Source: Halarchaeum grantii (lineage in GTDB: Archaea > Halobacteriota > Halobacteria > Halobacteriales > Halobacteriaceae). Taken from it: DNA of 64,000 nucleotides. The number at the start of each line of letters is the position of its first letter. Positions within the stretch are counted from its first letter, which is position 1. Positions 1-8,815 of this stretch are shown piece by piece. The notes beneath the pieces are model-generated. The model was not told the origin of the DNA, did not search any database, and was given only the letters and a program-made list of their open reading frames with translations. The stretch covers positions 744,001 to 808,000 of the forward strand of contig NZ_BMPF01000001.1 in assembly GCF_014647455.2 (NCBI RefSeq), written 5' to 3'. Made by a program: the position numbers and the translations under genes.

Positions 1-42
1 GGCGAGCGGGGCGTCGTACTCGCGCAAGACGGCGGCCTTCAT
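1..42 (-). CDS. zinc-type alcohol dehydrogenase, N-terminal fragment
   Basis: Only the first 14 codons are inside the window; the gene runs off the left edge. They read M-K-A-A-V-L-R-E-Y-D-A-P-L-A, the typical opening of MDR-family zinc-dependent alcohol dehydrogenases. An AT-rich element (bases 67-72, cttttc on this strand) lies about 27 bp upstream of the ATG, the usual spacing for a leaderless haloarchaeal start. The divergent neighbour is idi. The family call rests on the N-terminus alone. Confidence 0.6.
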   Translation of the reverse strand, partial: MKAAVLREYDAPLA

Positions 43-112
43 GCGTGGTGGTGCGCGCGCGGACGGGAAAAGCGTCGCCTTCGTCCCCGCCGAGAGGACG
101 GAAGTCCGAAGC

Positions 113-120
113 CATTTGTA
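113..120 (+). promoter_or_regulatory. putative TATA element of idi
   Basis: The AT-rich octamer catttgta stands out in GC-rich surroundings and is centred about 27 bp before the idi ATG, consistent with leaderless transcription. Confidence 0.4.
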
Positions 121-142
121 GCGCCTCGCCCTCCCATGGCCC

Positions 143-766
143 ATGAGCGACGCAGACGCCGGGAGCGAGGGCGAGTACGTCCGAACGGCGGAGGAAGTCG
201 AGAACGCGCGCCAAGACGTCATCGCGGTGAACAACGCGGACGAGCCCGAGGGGCTGGTCAATCGCCTCGACGCCCACACGGGCGACGGCGTCCGCCACCG
301 GGCGTTCACCTGCGTGCTCTTCGACGAGGACGGGCGCGTCCTCCTCGCGCAGCGCGCCGCGCGCAAGCGCCTCTGGGACACCCACTGGGACGGCACCGTC
401 GCCTCCCACCCCGTCGAGGGCCAGTCGCAGGTCGAGGCGACGGAGGAGCGCCTCGAGGAGGAGCTCGGCGTGACGCCCGACCAGTACGACGACCTCGAGG
501 TCACCGACCGCTTCGAGTACAAGCGCCACTACCTCGACGAGGGCGTCGAGTGGGAGGTCTGCGCGGTCCTGCAGGCGACGCTCCACGACACGACGCTCGA
601 CCCGGACGAGGCCGAGGTCGGCGGCGTGCTCTGGGCGGACTACGAGGACCTCTGGGAGAACCCGCGCCACTACCGCCAGCTGCGCTTCTGCCCGTGGTTC
701 GACATCGCGCTTCGCCGCGACCTCACGGGCGACGCGGACCCGGACGCCGGCGGCCCTCGGGAGTGA
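143..766 (+). CDS. idi: isopentenyl-diphosphate delta-isomerase, type 1 (Nudix fold)
   Basis: Cytosolic enzyme that interconverts IPP and DMAPP, the building blocks of archaeal isoprenoid lipids and carotenoids. The 207-residue protein has a Nudix-like helix (residues 99-110), the conserved His89 in SHP (85-90 reads TVASHP), and the glutamate pair E136/E138 in EWEVC, which match metal and active-site positions of bacterial type 1 enzymes. The catalytic cysteine of the E. coli enzyme (in SVCGHP) is alanine here (Ala87). Start chosen at the ATG preceded by a TATA-like element; the overlapping frame at 136 is a shadow. A 10-bp stem hairpin follows the stop directly. HMG-CoA reductase, an earlier enzyme of the same pathway, is at 41.4 kb. 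Confidence 0.88.
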   Translation: MSDADAGSEGEYVRTAEEVENARQDVIAVNNADEPEGLVNRLDAHTGDGVRHRAFTCVLFDEDGRVLLAQRAARKRLWDTHWDGTVASHPVEGQSQVEATEERLEEELGVTPDQYDDLEVTDRFEYKRHYLDEGVEWEVCAVLQATLHDTTLDPDEAEVGGVLWADYEDLWENPRHYRQLRFCPWFDIALRRDLTGDADPDAGGPRE

Positions 767-789
767 CCGTGGTTCCGTAGGAACCACGG
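767..789 (+). terminator. hairpin abutting the idi stop codon
   Basis: Perfect inverted repeat: arms 767-776 and 780-789 (10 bp, ccgtggttcc and its complement) with loop gta. It starts at the base after the idi TGA. There is no T-run after it, so a terminator or 3' mRNA-stability role is inferred. One arm core (ggaaccacg) recurs near 846, ahead of the next gene. Confidence 0.45.
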
Positions 790-981
790 AGAAACGAGCG
801 GGGAGGGACGACCCGCGAGTAACCGTCGCGCCGAGCGCGAGCGAGGAACCACGAAAAGGCGAGCGCTGACCGGCGGGAAGCGCGAATGACGCGGTTCCTG
901 CGGAGCCGCGACGAACGCGAGCGCGATAGCTCGACGCCGCGCGTCCGCGAGTCTCTTGGGTGCGCGGCACGTCGTCGGCGT

Positions 982-1641
982 ATGACCGAGACGCAGGACG
1001 CCCTCACGGGACAGGTCGCGCTCGTCACCGGCGCCACGACCGACGTGGGGCGCGCGGTGGCGGCGGGGTTGGCGGCGCGCGAGGCGACCGTGTACGCGGC
1101 GACGGAGTCGATGAGCGACGACGTCCCCGAGGGCTGTGAGCACGTCCTCCTCGACGTCACACAGGAGGGCGACGTCGAGGCGGTTGTGGACGGCATCTAC
1201 GCCGAGACGGAGCGCCTCGACGTGCTCGTGAACGCGGCGGAGTTCGGCCGCCCCGACGAGGGGCGGGACACCGTCGTGACGGAGGACGCGACCCGACTCG
1301 ACCGGGCGCTCGCGACGAACGTTCGCGGACCGATGGTGCTCGCGAAGCACGCCCTCCCGCTGTTGCTCCAGCAGCGCGCGCCCCGCGTCGTGAACGTCGG
1401 GAGCGCGCTCGGCCCCGCCGTCGGGTCGGGAGCGCCGGGCTATCAGGTGTCGAAGGCGGGCCTCGAGGCGTTCACGGCGTACCTCGACGCCGAATACGGC
1501 TCCCGGGGGTTGTTGGCGAACACGGCGTACGGCCCCGAGGGCGACGACGAGCGGGTGGCGGAGACGGCGCTGTGGCTCGCGCGACTCGCGGGCGGCGGCC
1601 CGATGGGCGAGGCGTTCGTCGGCCCGGACGAGCGCGTCTAA
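982..1641 (+). CDS. SDR family NAD(P)-dependent oxidoreductase
   Basis: Short-chain dehydrogenase of 219 residues with unknown substrate. Visible motifs: a Rossmann dinucleotide-binding loop TGATTDVG (16-23), slightly off the TGxxxGxG consensus; NAAEFG at 84-89 in place of NNAG; catalytic Ser141; and the YxxxK pair Tyr154/Lys158 in YQVSK. The protein is shorter than the usual 240-260 residues, mainly after the active site. The ATG at 982 is preferred because the in-frame extension from 886 is arginine-rich and not SDR-like. The stop overlaps the stop of the convergent membrane gene (TAA at 1639-1641 against TAG at 1640-1638). Confidence 0.75.
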   Translation: MTETQDALTGQVALVTGATTDVGRAVAAGLAAREATVYAATESMSDDVPEGCEHVLLDVTQEGDVEAVVDGIYAETERLDVLVNAAEFGRPDEGRDTVVTEDATRLDRALATNVRGPMVLAKHALPLLLQQRAPRVVNVGSALGPAVGSGAPGYQVSKAGLEAFTAYLDAEYGSRGLLANTAYGPEGDDERVAETALWLARLAGGGPMGEAFVGPDERV

Positions 1642-1892
1642 GTGCGCGAGGCCTGCACGGACCAGAGCGCGGCGACGGCGAGAATCAGCGCGGGCACCAT
1701 CGCGGCGGCCATGTAGGCGTTCTCGAAGCCGAGGAAGGCGGGCGGCCACGCGTAGACGACGGCCGGCGCGACGATGCCGGCGAACGCGACGACGCCGACG
1801 AGTATCCACGACTGGCGTTCCGAGAGGCCGTCGGCGTCGCTGTCGGGGTTCGCCGGTTCGTGGACGTACGTGTCCGCGGCGTCTGACGCCAT
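1638..1892 (-). CDS. small two-helix membrane protein, haloarchaeal hypothetical
   Basis: 84-residue protein with an acidic N-terminal tail (about 28 residues) followed by two hydrophobic segments (near residues 30-48 and 60-78). A GTG three bases further upstream is possible, but ATG is preferred. It is convergent with the SDR and shares stop bases with it, and is divergent from moaB. I recognise no functional motif; small proteins of this layout are common in haloarchaea. Confidence 0.55.
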   Translation of the reverse strand: MASDAADTYVHEPANPDSDADGLSERQSWILVGVVAFAGIVAPAVVYAWPPAFLGFENAYMAAAMVPALILAVAALWSVQASRT

Positions 1893-1981
1893 CACCGGTG
1901 CGTATCGGCGGCGCCCCCATAGCCTTGCCGGTCGTCGGGCGCGGTGACAACGGCTTTGCGGGTGGCGACGCCACCACGGAT

Positions 1982-2803
1982 ATGGTCGACTTCCAGTCCC
2001 GCGACAGCCGACTCGCCGGCGACGACGAGGCGGACGCCGACGAGGGAGACGCCGACACGGCGGGCGGCGCGGACGAGCACGCCGGTGAGGGGGGACAGGG
2101 CGAATCCGGTCGCGACGGGTCGGGCCACGGCGAATCGGGAGCCGACGCGGACGACGCGAGCCACGAGCACGGGGCGGACGGGCACGACCACCACGCGCAC
2201 GACGTCGAGACGGTGGCGTTCGGCGTCGTGACCGTCTCCTCCTCCCGGAGCGAGGACGACGACCCGAGCGGGGACGCGATACTCTCCCTGCTCGACGAGG
2301 GCGGCCACGAGGTGGTGTCGCGCGACGTCGTCCCGGACGACTACGACCGCGTGCAGGGCGTCGTCGACCGCGTCGCCCGACAGGACGACGTCGACGCGAT
2401 CGTGACGACCGGCGGGACGGGCGTGACGCCGGACGACGTCACCGTCGAGGCGGTGCGGCCGCTCTGCGACAAGCGCCTCCCCGGGTTCGGCGAGCTCTTC
2501 CGCCGGCTCTCCTACGAGGAGATCGGGACGCGTATCGTCGGGACGCGCGCGGAGGCGGGCGTCGCGAGCGGCGTGCCGATCTTCTGCCTCCCGGGGAGCG
2601 AGAGCGCCGTCCGCCTCGGCGTCTCGGAGGTGATTCTGCCCGAGATCGCCCACCTCGTCGGGCTCGCGACACGTCCCGAGCACGAGCGCGCCGACGGCCC
2701 GGCGGATGCGGACGCGGCGACCGGCGAGGACGGCGCGGGAGACGAGACGGCCGATGACGAGGGTGCGAGCGACGAGGGGAGCGAGGGGGAGGACGCGCCG
2801 TGA
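1982..2803 (+). CDS. moaB: MoaB/Mog-type molybdenum cofactor protein with His-rich N-terminal extension
   Basis: Molybdopterin adenylyltransferase-type protein that acts in activating molybdopterin for molybdenum insertion. The core (about 76-245) carries the family signature TTGGTGVTPDD (142-152). It is unusual in having about 75 extra N-terminal residues, rich in Asp/Glu/Gly and ending in a histidine cluster (six His between 61 and 73), and an acidic tail of about 40 residues; plain MoaB is about 170 residues against 273 here. ATG at 1982 is chosen; upstream in-frame codons look non-coding. The stop TGA overlaps the GTG of the next gene (GTGA), so translation is probably coupled. Confidence 0.85.
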   Translation: MVDFQSRDSRLAGDDEADADEGDADTAGGADEHAGEGGQGESGRDGSGHGESGADADDASHEHGADGHDHHAHDVETVAFGVVTVSSSRSEDDDPSGDAILSLLDEGGHEVVSRDVVPDDYDRVQGVVDRVARQDDVDAIVTTGGTGVTPDDVTVEAVRPLCDKRLPGFGELFRRLSYEEIGTRIVGTRAEAGVASGVPIFCLPGSESAVRLGVSEVILPEIAHLVGLATRPEHERADGPADADAATGEDGAGDETADDEGASDEGSEGEDAP

Positions 2804-3579
2804 CGTCGAAGGACGACGTCCGCGAGGGCGTCTGGGACGCGCTCGATGAGGAAGGCCTCGCGCGCTTCCCGTTCCCGCCCCACGGCCGCATCCCGAACTT
2901 CGACGGGGCGCGCGAGGCCGCCGAGCGCCTCGCGGAGACGGCGGCGTGGCGCGACGCGGACGCCGTGAAGGCGAACCCGGACGCGCCACAGTTGCCGGCG
3001 CGTCGGCGCGCGCTCCACGACGGGAAGACGCTCTACATGGCGGTGCCGCGCCTGCGCGACCCGGAGTGCTTCCTCGAACTCGACCCCGCGCGCATCGACT
3101 CCGAGGAGTACGACCGCGCGCCCGCGCTCTCGAACGTCGAGGAGTACGCGGAGGCCGTCCGCCCGGAGGCGCTCGGGCACGTCGACCTCGTGCTCTCCGG
3201 GAGCGTCGCGGTGAGCGAGGACGGCGCGCGCGTCGGGAAGGGCGAGGGGTTCAGCGACTTCGAGTTCGCGATACTCACCGACCTCGGGCTGGTGGGGCCG
3301 ACTCCCGGGAGCGCCCACCGAGCGGCGAGCGGTGGCGGGGAACCCGCGAGCGACGCGGCGACGACCGTCGCGACGACCGTCCACGAGGTGCAGGTGTTCG
3401 AGGCGGCGACGTGGCCGGTCGCCGACCACGACGTCCCCATGGACCTCGTCGTGACGCCCGAGCGCGTGGTCGAAACGGAGACGCCGTACGACCGGCCCGA
3501 CGGCGTGGACTGGGACGCCGTGAGCGAGGCCGAGCGCGAGGAGATACCGGTCTTGGGCGAACTCGATTCGGGGAGATAG
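2800..3579 (+). CDS. 5-formyltetrahydrofolate cyclo-ligase family protein (5-FCL-like paralogue)
   Basis: Member of the MTHFS/5-FCL fold family (COG0212), 259 residues. The N-terminal part (VWDALDEEGLARFPFPP) and the MAVPRL and FSDFEFA segments resemble the archaeal and MTHFSD-type paralogues rather than the canonical bacterial enzyme. Comparative work has tied that paralogue group to thiamine metabolism, so true cyclo-ligase activity is uncertain. It starts with GTG overlapping the moaB stop by four bases (GTGA). A 20-odd residue Ala/Gly/Ser-rich loop near residue 170-190 looks like a lineage insertion. An AT-rich TATA candidate for the following gene overlaps its stop. Confidence 0.75.
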   Translation: MTSKDDVREGVWDALDEEGLARFPFPPHGRIPNFDGAREAAERLAETAAWRDADAVKANPDAPQLPARRRALHDGKTLYMAVPRLRDPECFLELDPARIDSEEYDRAPALSNVEEYAEAVRPEALGHVDLVLSGSVAVSEDGARVGKGEGFSDFEFAILTDLGLVGPTPGSAHRAASGGGEPASDAATTVATTVHEVQVFEAATWPVADHDVPMDLVVTPERVVETETPYDRPDGVDWDAVSEAEREEIPVLGELDSGR

Positions 3580-3609
3580 TTTATCCGGGCGGGCGACGAA
3601 TCGCGTGGT

Positions 3610-3879
3610 ATGCCCCCGGGTGACGGGACGGGCGGTGACGGCGCCGAGGGACCGGACGCCGCCGCGCGCGCCGTCCGCGACCGGGCGCTGGACGCCTGCG
3701 AGGGCGAACCGACCTGTTCGGTCTGTCCCGCGAGCGCCGACTTCTACCTCTACGAGGCGGGGCGCGTGTCGACGTTCGCGTGCTGGGAGCACGTCAGCCC
3801 GTACGCGGCGGACGTGAACGGCTCGCCCGAGGAGGCCGCGCGCCCCATCGCGGTGCCGCTCGACTCCTTCAGGGAGTGA
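3610..3879 (+). CDS. small cysteine-rich protein, probable zinc binder
   Basis: 89 residues. After a Gly/Asp-rich start come Cys30, Cys36, Cys39, Cys58 and His61 (CxxC, then CWEH), a spacing consistent with one bound zinc. A TATA-like agtttatcc (around 3577-3585) is about 29 bp ahead of the ATG and overlaps the stop of the upstream gene, so it is probably transcribed on its own. Function unknown; similar small zinc proteins are widespread in haloarchaea. Confidence 0.6.
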   Translation: MPPGDGTGGDGAEGPDAAARAVRDRALDACEGEPTCSVCPASADFYLYEAGRVSTFACWEHVSPYAADVNGSPEEAARPIAVPLDSFRE

Positions 3880-4102
3880 GCGATTCGCGGACGCCGTCGA
3901 GCGCGCCCGAGAGCAACGCGAGCGGCAGGACGGCGTCCGCGGCGGCGTACGAGCCCGCGAGCACGACGCCGACCCCCGTCCCGAGCGCGCCACAGGCGAG
4001 CGCGAGGTCCACGCTCCCGCGGGACGGCCGGAGGCGCGCGAGGAGCGCTCGCGGACCGGACGGCGTCGGGAGAGGGACGGGTGGGCGCGGGAGCGACGGC
4101 AT
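3869..4102 (-). CDS. small hydrophobic hypothetical protein
   Basis: 77 residues: a basic Pro/Arg-rich N-terminus, then one long or two short hydrophobic stretches (about 33-70). Its ATG shares a base with the TGA of the upstream gene (TGATG), so it is probably translated by reinitiation with the DUF7126-like gene. A GTG one codon earlier is an alternative start. Its 3' end overlaps the convergent zinc gene by 11 bp. No family recognised. Confidence 0.5.
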   Translation of the reverse strand: MPSLPRPPVPLPTPSGPRALLARLRPSRGSVDLALACGALGTGVGVVLAGSYAAADAVLPLALLSGALDGVRESLTP

Positions 4103-4428
4103 CACTCGGCGGTCGGGGCGAGTTCTTCGGCGACGGCCTCGACGGGGAGGACGTCCGGGTGGACGGCGAAGTCGAGGTTCCCGCGCACGAACTCGGGCAC
4201 GGAGTCCTCGGCGTAGACGACGGTCTTGAGGTCGTCGTTCAGTTCGAGCGAGACGGGAATCGCGGTGGCTTCGCTGACGTCGGTGACGACGAGGAGGTCG
4301 GCCGTCTCGATGCCGACCTCGCGGAGGCGCTCGCCGGACGCGACGCCCTCGAGACGGGTGACGGTCGCGCCGCGCGCTTCGAGCGCGGCGCCGAGGCCGC
4401 GGTCCGGGCCGACGATGATGACGTTCAT
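4102..4428 (-). CDS. DUF7126-like Rossmann-type small protein
   Basis: 108 residues, opening with a beta-strand and glycine loop (MNVIIVGPDRGLG) and containing ADLLVVTDVSE, the look of a single nucleotide-binding Rossmann half. Haloarchaeal relatives have often been mislabelled CTP synthetase; the real pyrG is at 5988-7634 and this protein has none of its domains. A TATA-like element near 4452-4458 is 27 bp upstream. It is followed by the coupled small hydrophobic gene. Function unknown. Confidence 0.65.
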   Translation of the reverse strand: MNVIIVGPDRGLGAALEARGATVTRLEGVASGERLREVGIETADLLVVTDVSEATAIPVSLELNDDLKTVVYAEDSVPEFVRGNLDFAVHPDVLPVEAVAEELAPTAE

Positions 4429-4530
4429 ACGTGGCGGTGGGTGCGAGCGCCTAAGAAGGTGGCGAGTACGCGGTGCGGGCGTTCACTCGCGGCGGCCGCG
4501 GACGACGTAGCCGTCCGTGAGGGGCCCGCC

Positions 4531-4845
4531 TCACTCCATCGGCCCCATCGTCGCGGTGAACACCGCGGTCTCGTCGCTCTCGTTGCGCGCGCCGTGCGGG
4601 ACGCCGCGCTCGAAGGGGACGACGGCGGGCGCACCGACGCGCTCCGGCTCGCCGTCCGCGACGACGACGAGGTCTCCCTCGAGGACGTGGAAGACGTTCG
4701 TCTGCTCGGGGTGCTCGTGGGGCTCGACCGCCGCGCCGGGTCCGAGCGCGAACGCCTTCACGAGCACGTCGGGCGAGTAGTGGAGTTCGGTCGTGACGAC
4801 TTCGCCGTCGGCGGCGTCGGTGTCGACGTCGTCGTAGCAGTCCAT
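4531..4845 (-). CDS. cupin domain protein
   Basis: Single-domain cupin of 104 residues. Motif 1 reads PHEHPEQTNVFHVLEG (two metal-type His, a Glu/Gln and the Gly turn) and motif 2 ends in PFERGVPHGARN with a further His, so a divalent metal site is likely. Small cupins like this act as sugar isomerases, dioxygenases or ligand sensors; the substrate cannot be told. An AT-rich element (about 4867-4876) sits 26 bp before the ATG. About 100 bp without recognisable content separate it from the DUF7126-like gene. Confidence 0.75.
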   Translation of the reverse strand: MDCYDDVDTDAADGEVVTTELHYSPDVLVKAFALGPGAAVEPHEHPEQTNVFHVLEGDLVVVADGEPERVGAPAVVPFERGVPHGARNESDETAVFTATMGPME

Positions 4846-4988
4846 ACGGTCGTCGTCGCGGGGCGAAAAGAAAGACGTGGCGGCGGATGCGATAGCGGAC
4901 GTGGTGGCGGAACCCGAACCGTGCCGACCGCGAGCGCGGAGCGTGTTTGTGCGAGGAGTGAGTCCCGCAGTCGTTCGAAACGGCTTTT

Positions 4989-5010
4989 CCGTCTCGTGAT
5001 GACGAGACGG
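4989..5010. repeat. perfect inverted repeat in the cupin-guaA gap
   Basis: Arms of 9 bp (4989-4997 ccgtctcgt and 5002-5010 acgagacgg) with loop gatg. It lies 60 bp past the guaA(b) stop, on the transcript side, so it could end that operon. On that strand it is followed by A rather than T, so it is not a classical terminator. The rest of the 225-bp gap (4846-5070) shows no gene. Confidence 0.35.
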
Positions 5011-5070
5011 CCTCGGCGTCCCGGACCAGGCCGGAGGTCCGTGGAAGCCCGACGAGCGAAAAGACGGTGC

Positions 5071-5987
<917 letters not shown>

Positions 5988-5988
<1 letters not shown>

Positions 5989-7634
5989 CAGTTCGTCACC
6001 TCCTGTTCGACGGCGACGTCGGCACGCTCGATGACGGCGTCGAGGAGGCCGACGAACGGCGGACTCGCTCGGCTGGGCCGCGAGCGGAACTCGGGGTGGA
6101 ACTGCGTCCCGAGGAAGTAGGGGTGGTCCTCGCGCTCGACGATCTCCATGCGGTTGCCGGCGTGCCCGCTGAAGGTGAGGCCGTCCTCGGTGAGGCGCTC
6201 GATGTACTCGGGGTTGACCTCGTAGCGGTGGCGGTGGCGCTCCGTGCACTCGGTGCCGCCGTAGACGTCCTCGGCGAGCGTTCCCTCGTCGATCTCGGTG
6301 ACGTGCGCGCCGAGGCGCATCGTCCCGCCGAGGTCCTCGAGGTCGTACTGCTCGGGCAGGAGGTCGATGACGGGGTGGGGGGTGTCCTGGTCGATTTCGG
6401 CGGAGTGCGCGCCCTCGAGACCGACGACGTTGCGGGCGTGCTCGACGACGGCGAGCTGGAAGCCGAGACAGAGACCGAGGAAGGGGACGCCGTTCTCGCG
6501 GGCGTAGCGGACCGCCTCGAGCTTCCCGGCGGTGCCGCGCGCGCCGAAGCCGCCGGGGACGACGACGCCGTCGGCCTCACGCAGGCGCTCCTCGTGGGTG
6601 TCCGTCATCTCGTCGGCGTCCACCCAGTGGACGTTCACGTCGACCTGTCGCTGGAGGCCGGCGTGCTTGAGCGCCTCGTGGATGCTGATGTAGGCGTCCT
6701 CGAGGGCGTACTTCCCCACGAGGGCGATGTCGACTTCGACCTGCGTGTCGCGGGTGACGATGTCGCGCCACTCCGTCGAGCGCTCGGCGGGCGCGATGGC
6801 GTCCTCGGCGATGCCGAGGCGCTCCATGACGTGCTCGTCGAGCCCCTCGTCCTCGAGGACGAGCGGGACGTGGTAGATGTCCTCGACGTCGGGGTTGGAG
6901 AAGACGGCCTCGGTGGGGACGTCACAGAAGAGCGCGATCTTCTCGCGGACGTCGTCCGCGAGCTTCTCGGGGTTGCGCCCGACGAGGATGTCCGGCTGGA
7001 GGCCGATACTCCGGAGTTCCTTCACGGAGTGCTGGGTGGGCTTCGTCTTCTGCTCGCCGTTCTTCGAGTCGGGGACGAGCGTGACGTGCGTGAAGAGGAG
7101 GTCCTCCTCGTCCTGCTCGTGGCTGAACTGCCGGAGAGCCTCGAGGTAGGGCATCCCCTCGATGTCGCCGACGGTCCCGCCGATCTCGACGATGCAGACG
7201 TCGGTGCCGCGAGCGGCCTCGCGGATGCGGCGCTTGATGTCGTCGGTGACGTGCGGGATGACCTGTACGGTCTTCCCGAGGTAGTCGCCGGCGCGCTCGC
7301 GCTCGATGACCTCCTGATAGACCTTCCCGGTCGTGACGTTGTGGTCGGAGGTCATGTCGACGTCGAGGAAGCGCTCGTAGTTCCCGAGGTCGAGGTCGAC
7401 CTCGCCACCGTCCTTCAACACGTACACCTCGCCGTGCTGGTAGGGGTTCATGGTGCCCGCGTCCACGTTGAGGTACGGGTCGACTTTGACGGCGGTGACG
7501 TCGAAGCCCGCGTTCGTGAGGAGGCGACCGAGGCTCGCGGCGGTGATGCCCTTCCCGAGGCCGGACATCACGCCGCCGGTGACGAAGACGAACTTGTTCC
7601 CCAGATCGGGGTCGTATCCGGTCTCCTGCGGCAT
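5988..7634 (-). CDS. pyrG: CTP synthase
   Basis: Converts UTP to CTP using ATP and glutamine; cytosolic, and able to form filaments in many organisms. 548 residues, the family's normal size. The N-terminal synthetase domain has the P-loop-like SGLGKG (24-29) and DPYLNVDAG. The C-terminal class I glutaminase has the nucleophile in GLCLGFQ and the His/Glu pair in FHPEF. The start at 7634 is supported by an AT-rich element 26 bp upstream (7658-7664); the frame extension to 7700 is not conserved-looking. It heads a two-gene operon with guaA(b). Confidence 0.95.
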
Positions 7635-7657
7635 ACTGCGTCTCCGGACGAAACGAT

Positions 7658-7664
7658 GAAAACG
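7658..7664 (-). promoter_or_regulatory. putative TATA element of pyrG-guaA(b)
   Basis: The sequence cgttttc on the minus strand is centred about 26 bp upstream of the pyrG ATG, the expected place for a leaderless promoter. Confidence 0.4.
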
Positions 7665-7798
7665 GTTTCGGAGCGCCACGCGCGTGCGGGACGCTGGCAC
7701 GACACGTCGAGGCGCGACGGCCGGACGTTCGTCCAGCGAAGCCGGCCCGGAGTGCCCGTAGCCCCAACACTAACAGCGGCCCGCCCGACCCCTCACGT

Positions 7799-8815
7799 AT
7801 GTCCGACACGATGCGCGCGGTCGAGGTCCCGGAGGCGGGCGCCGAGTTCGAGACCGTCGAGAAACCGATCCCCGAACCCGGCCCCGAAGAGGTCCGAATC
7901 GACGTGGAGGCCTGCGGGGTCTGTCACAGCGACGAGATGACGAAGGAGGGGGTCTACCCCCGCATCGAGTACCCCCGGGTTCCCGGCCACGAGGTCGTCG
8001 GGCGCGTCGACGCCGTCGGCGACGACGTCACCGAGTGGGAGGCGGGCGACCGCGTCGGCGTCGGCTGGCACGGCGGCCACTGCTTCACCTGCGACGCCTG
8101 CCGTCGCGGCGACTTCATCAACTGCGAGAACGCCGAGGTCACCGGCATCGACTTCGACGGGGGCTACGCCGAGTACACGGTCGCGCCCCACGAGGCGCTC
8201 GCGGCCGTCCCGGACGCGCTCGACGCGGCGGACGCCGCGCCGCTCCTCTGCGCGGGCATCACGACGTTCAACGCGCTGCGCAACAGCGACGCCCGACCCG
8301 GCGACCTCGTCGCGGTGCAGGGCGTCGGCGGCCTCGGCCATCTGGGTATCCAGTACGCCGCCGCAGCGGGCTTCGAGGTCGTCGCGCTCTCGCGCGGCAC
8401 GGCGAAGGAGACGCAGGCCCGCGAGTTCGGCGCCGACCACTACGTCGACACGGAGGCCGAGGAGCCGGCGGAGGCGCTCCAGCGACTCGGCGGCGCGAAG
8501 GTCGTGCTCGCCACCGCGCCCTCGAGCGCGGCCATCGAGTCGGTGGTCGGCGGCCTCGGGACGGACGGCGAGGTGCTCGCCGTCGGCATCCCGGCCGAGC
8601 CGGTCGACGTGAACGTCGGCGCGCTCGTCGGCGTACGCGGGTCGGTCTCCGGGTGGGCGTCGGGGACGGCGCGCGACTCGCAGGACACCCTCGAGTTCAG
8701 CGCGCTCCGCGACGTGACGCCGGAGATCGAGACGTTCGACCTCGCGGACGCGGGCGAGGCTTACGAGCGCATGCTGGAGAGCGACGTGCGGTTCCGCGCG
8801 GTCCTCACGCCCTGA
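7799..8815 (+). CDS. zinc-dependent alcohol dehydrogenase (MDR, cinnamyl-ADH-like)
   Basis: NAD(P)-dependent oxidation of alcohols or reduction of aldehydes; substrate unknown. 338 residues. Catalytic zinc ligands: Cys42 (GVCHSD), His64-Glu65 (GHE) and Cys151. Structural zinc lobe: Cys95, Cys98, Cys101 and Cys109. Cofactor loop GVGGLGHLG at 175-183. The GVCHSD and GGLGHLG spelling is typical of the CAD/YjgB-AdhA group. A candidate TATA (acactaac near 7766) lies about 28 bp upstream. Its 3' end overlaps the convergent hydrolase gene by 11 bp. Confidence 0.88.
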   Translation: MSDTMRAVEVPEAGAEFETVEKPIPEPGPEEVRIDVEACGVCHSDEMTKEGVYPRIEYPRVPGHEVVGRVDAVGDDVTEWEAGDRVGVGWHGGHCFTCDACRRGDFINCENAEVTGIDFDGGYAEYTVAPHEALAAVPDALDAADAAPLLCAGITTFNALRNSDARPGDLVAVQGVGGLGHLGIQYAAAAGFEVVALSRGTAKETQAREFGADHYVDTEAEEPAEALQRLGGAKVVLATAPSSAAIESVVGGLGTDGEVLAVGIPAEPVDVNVGALVGVRGSVSGWASGTARDSQDTLEFSALRDVTPEIETFDLADAGEAYERMLESDVRFRAVLTP

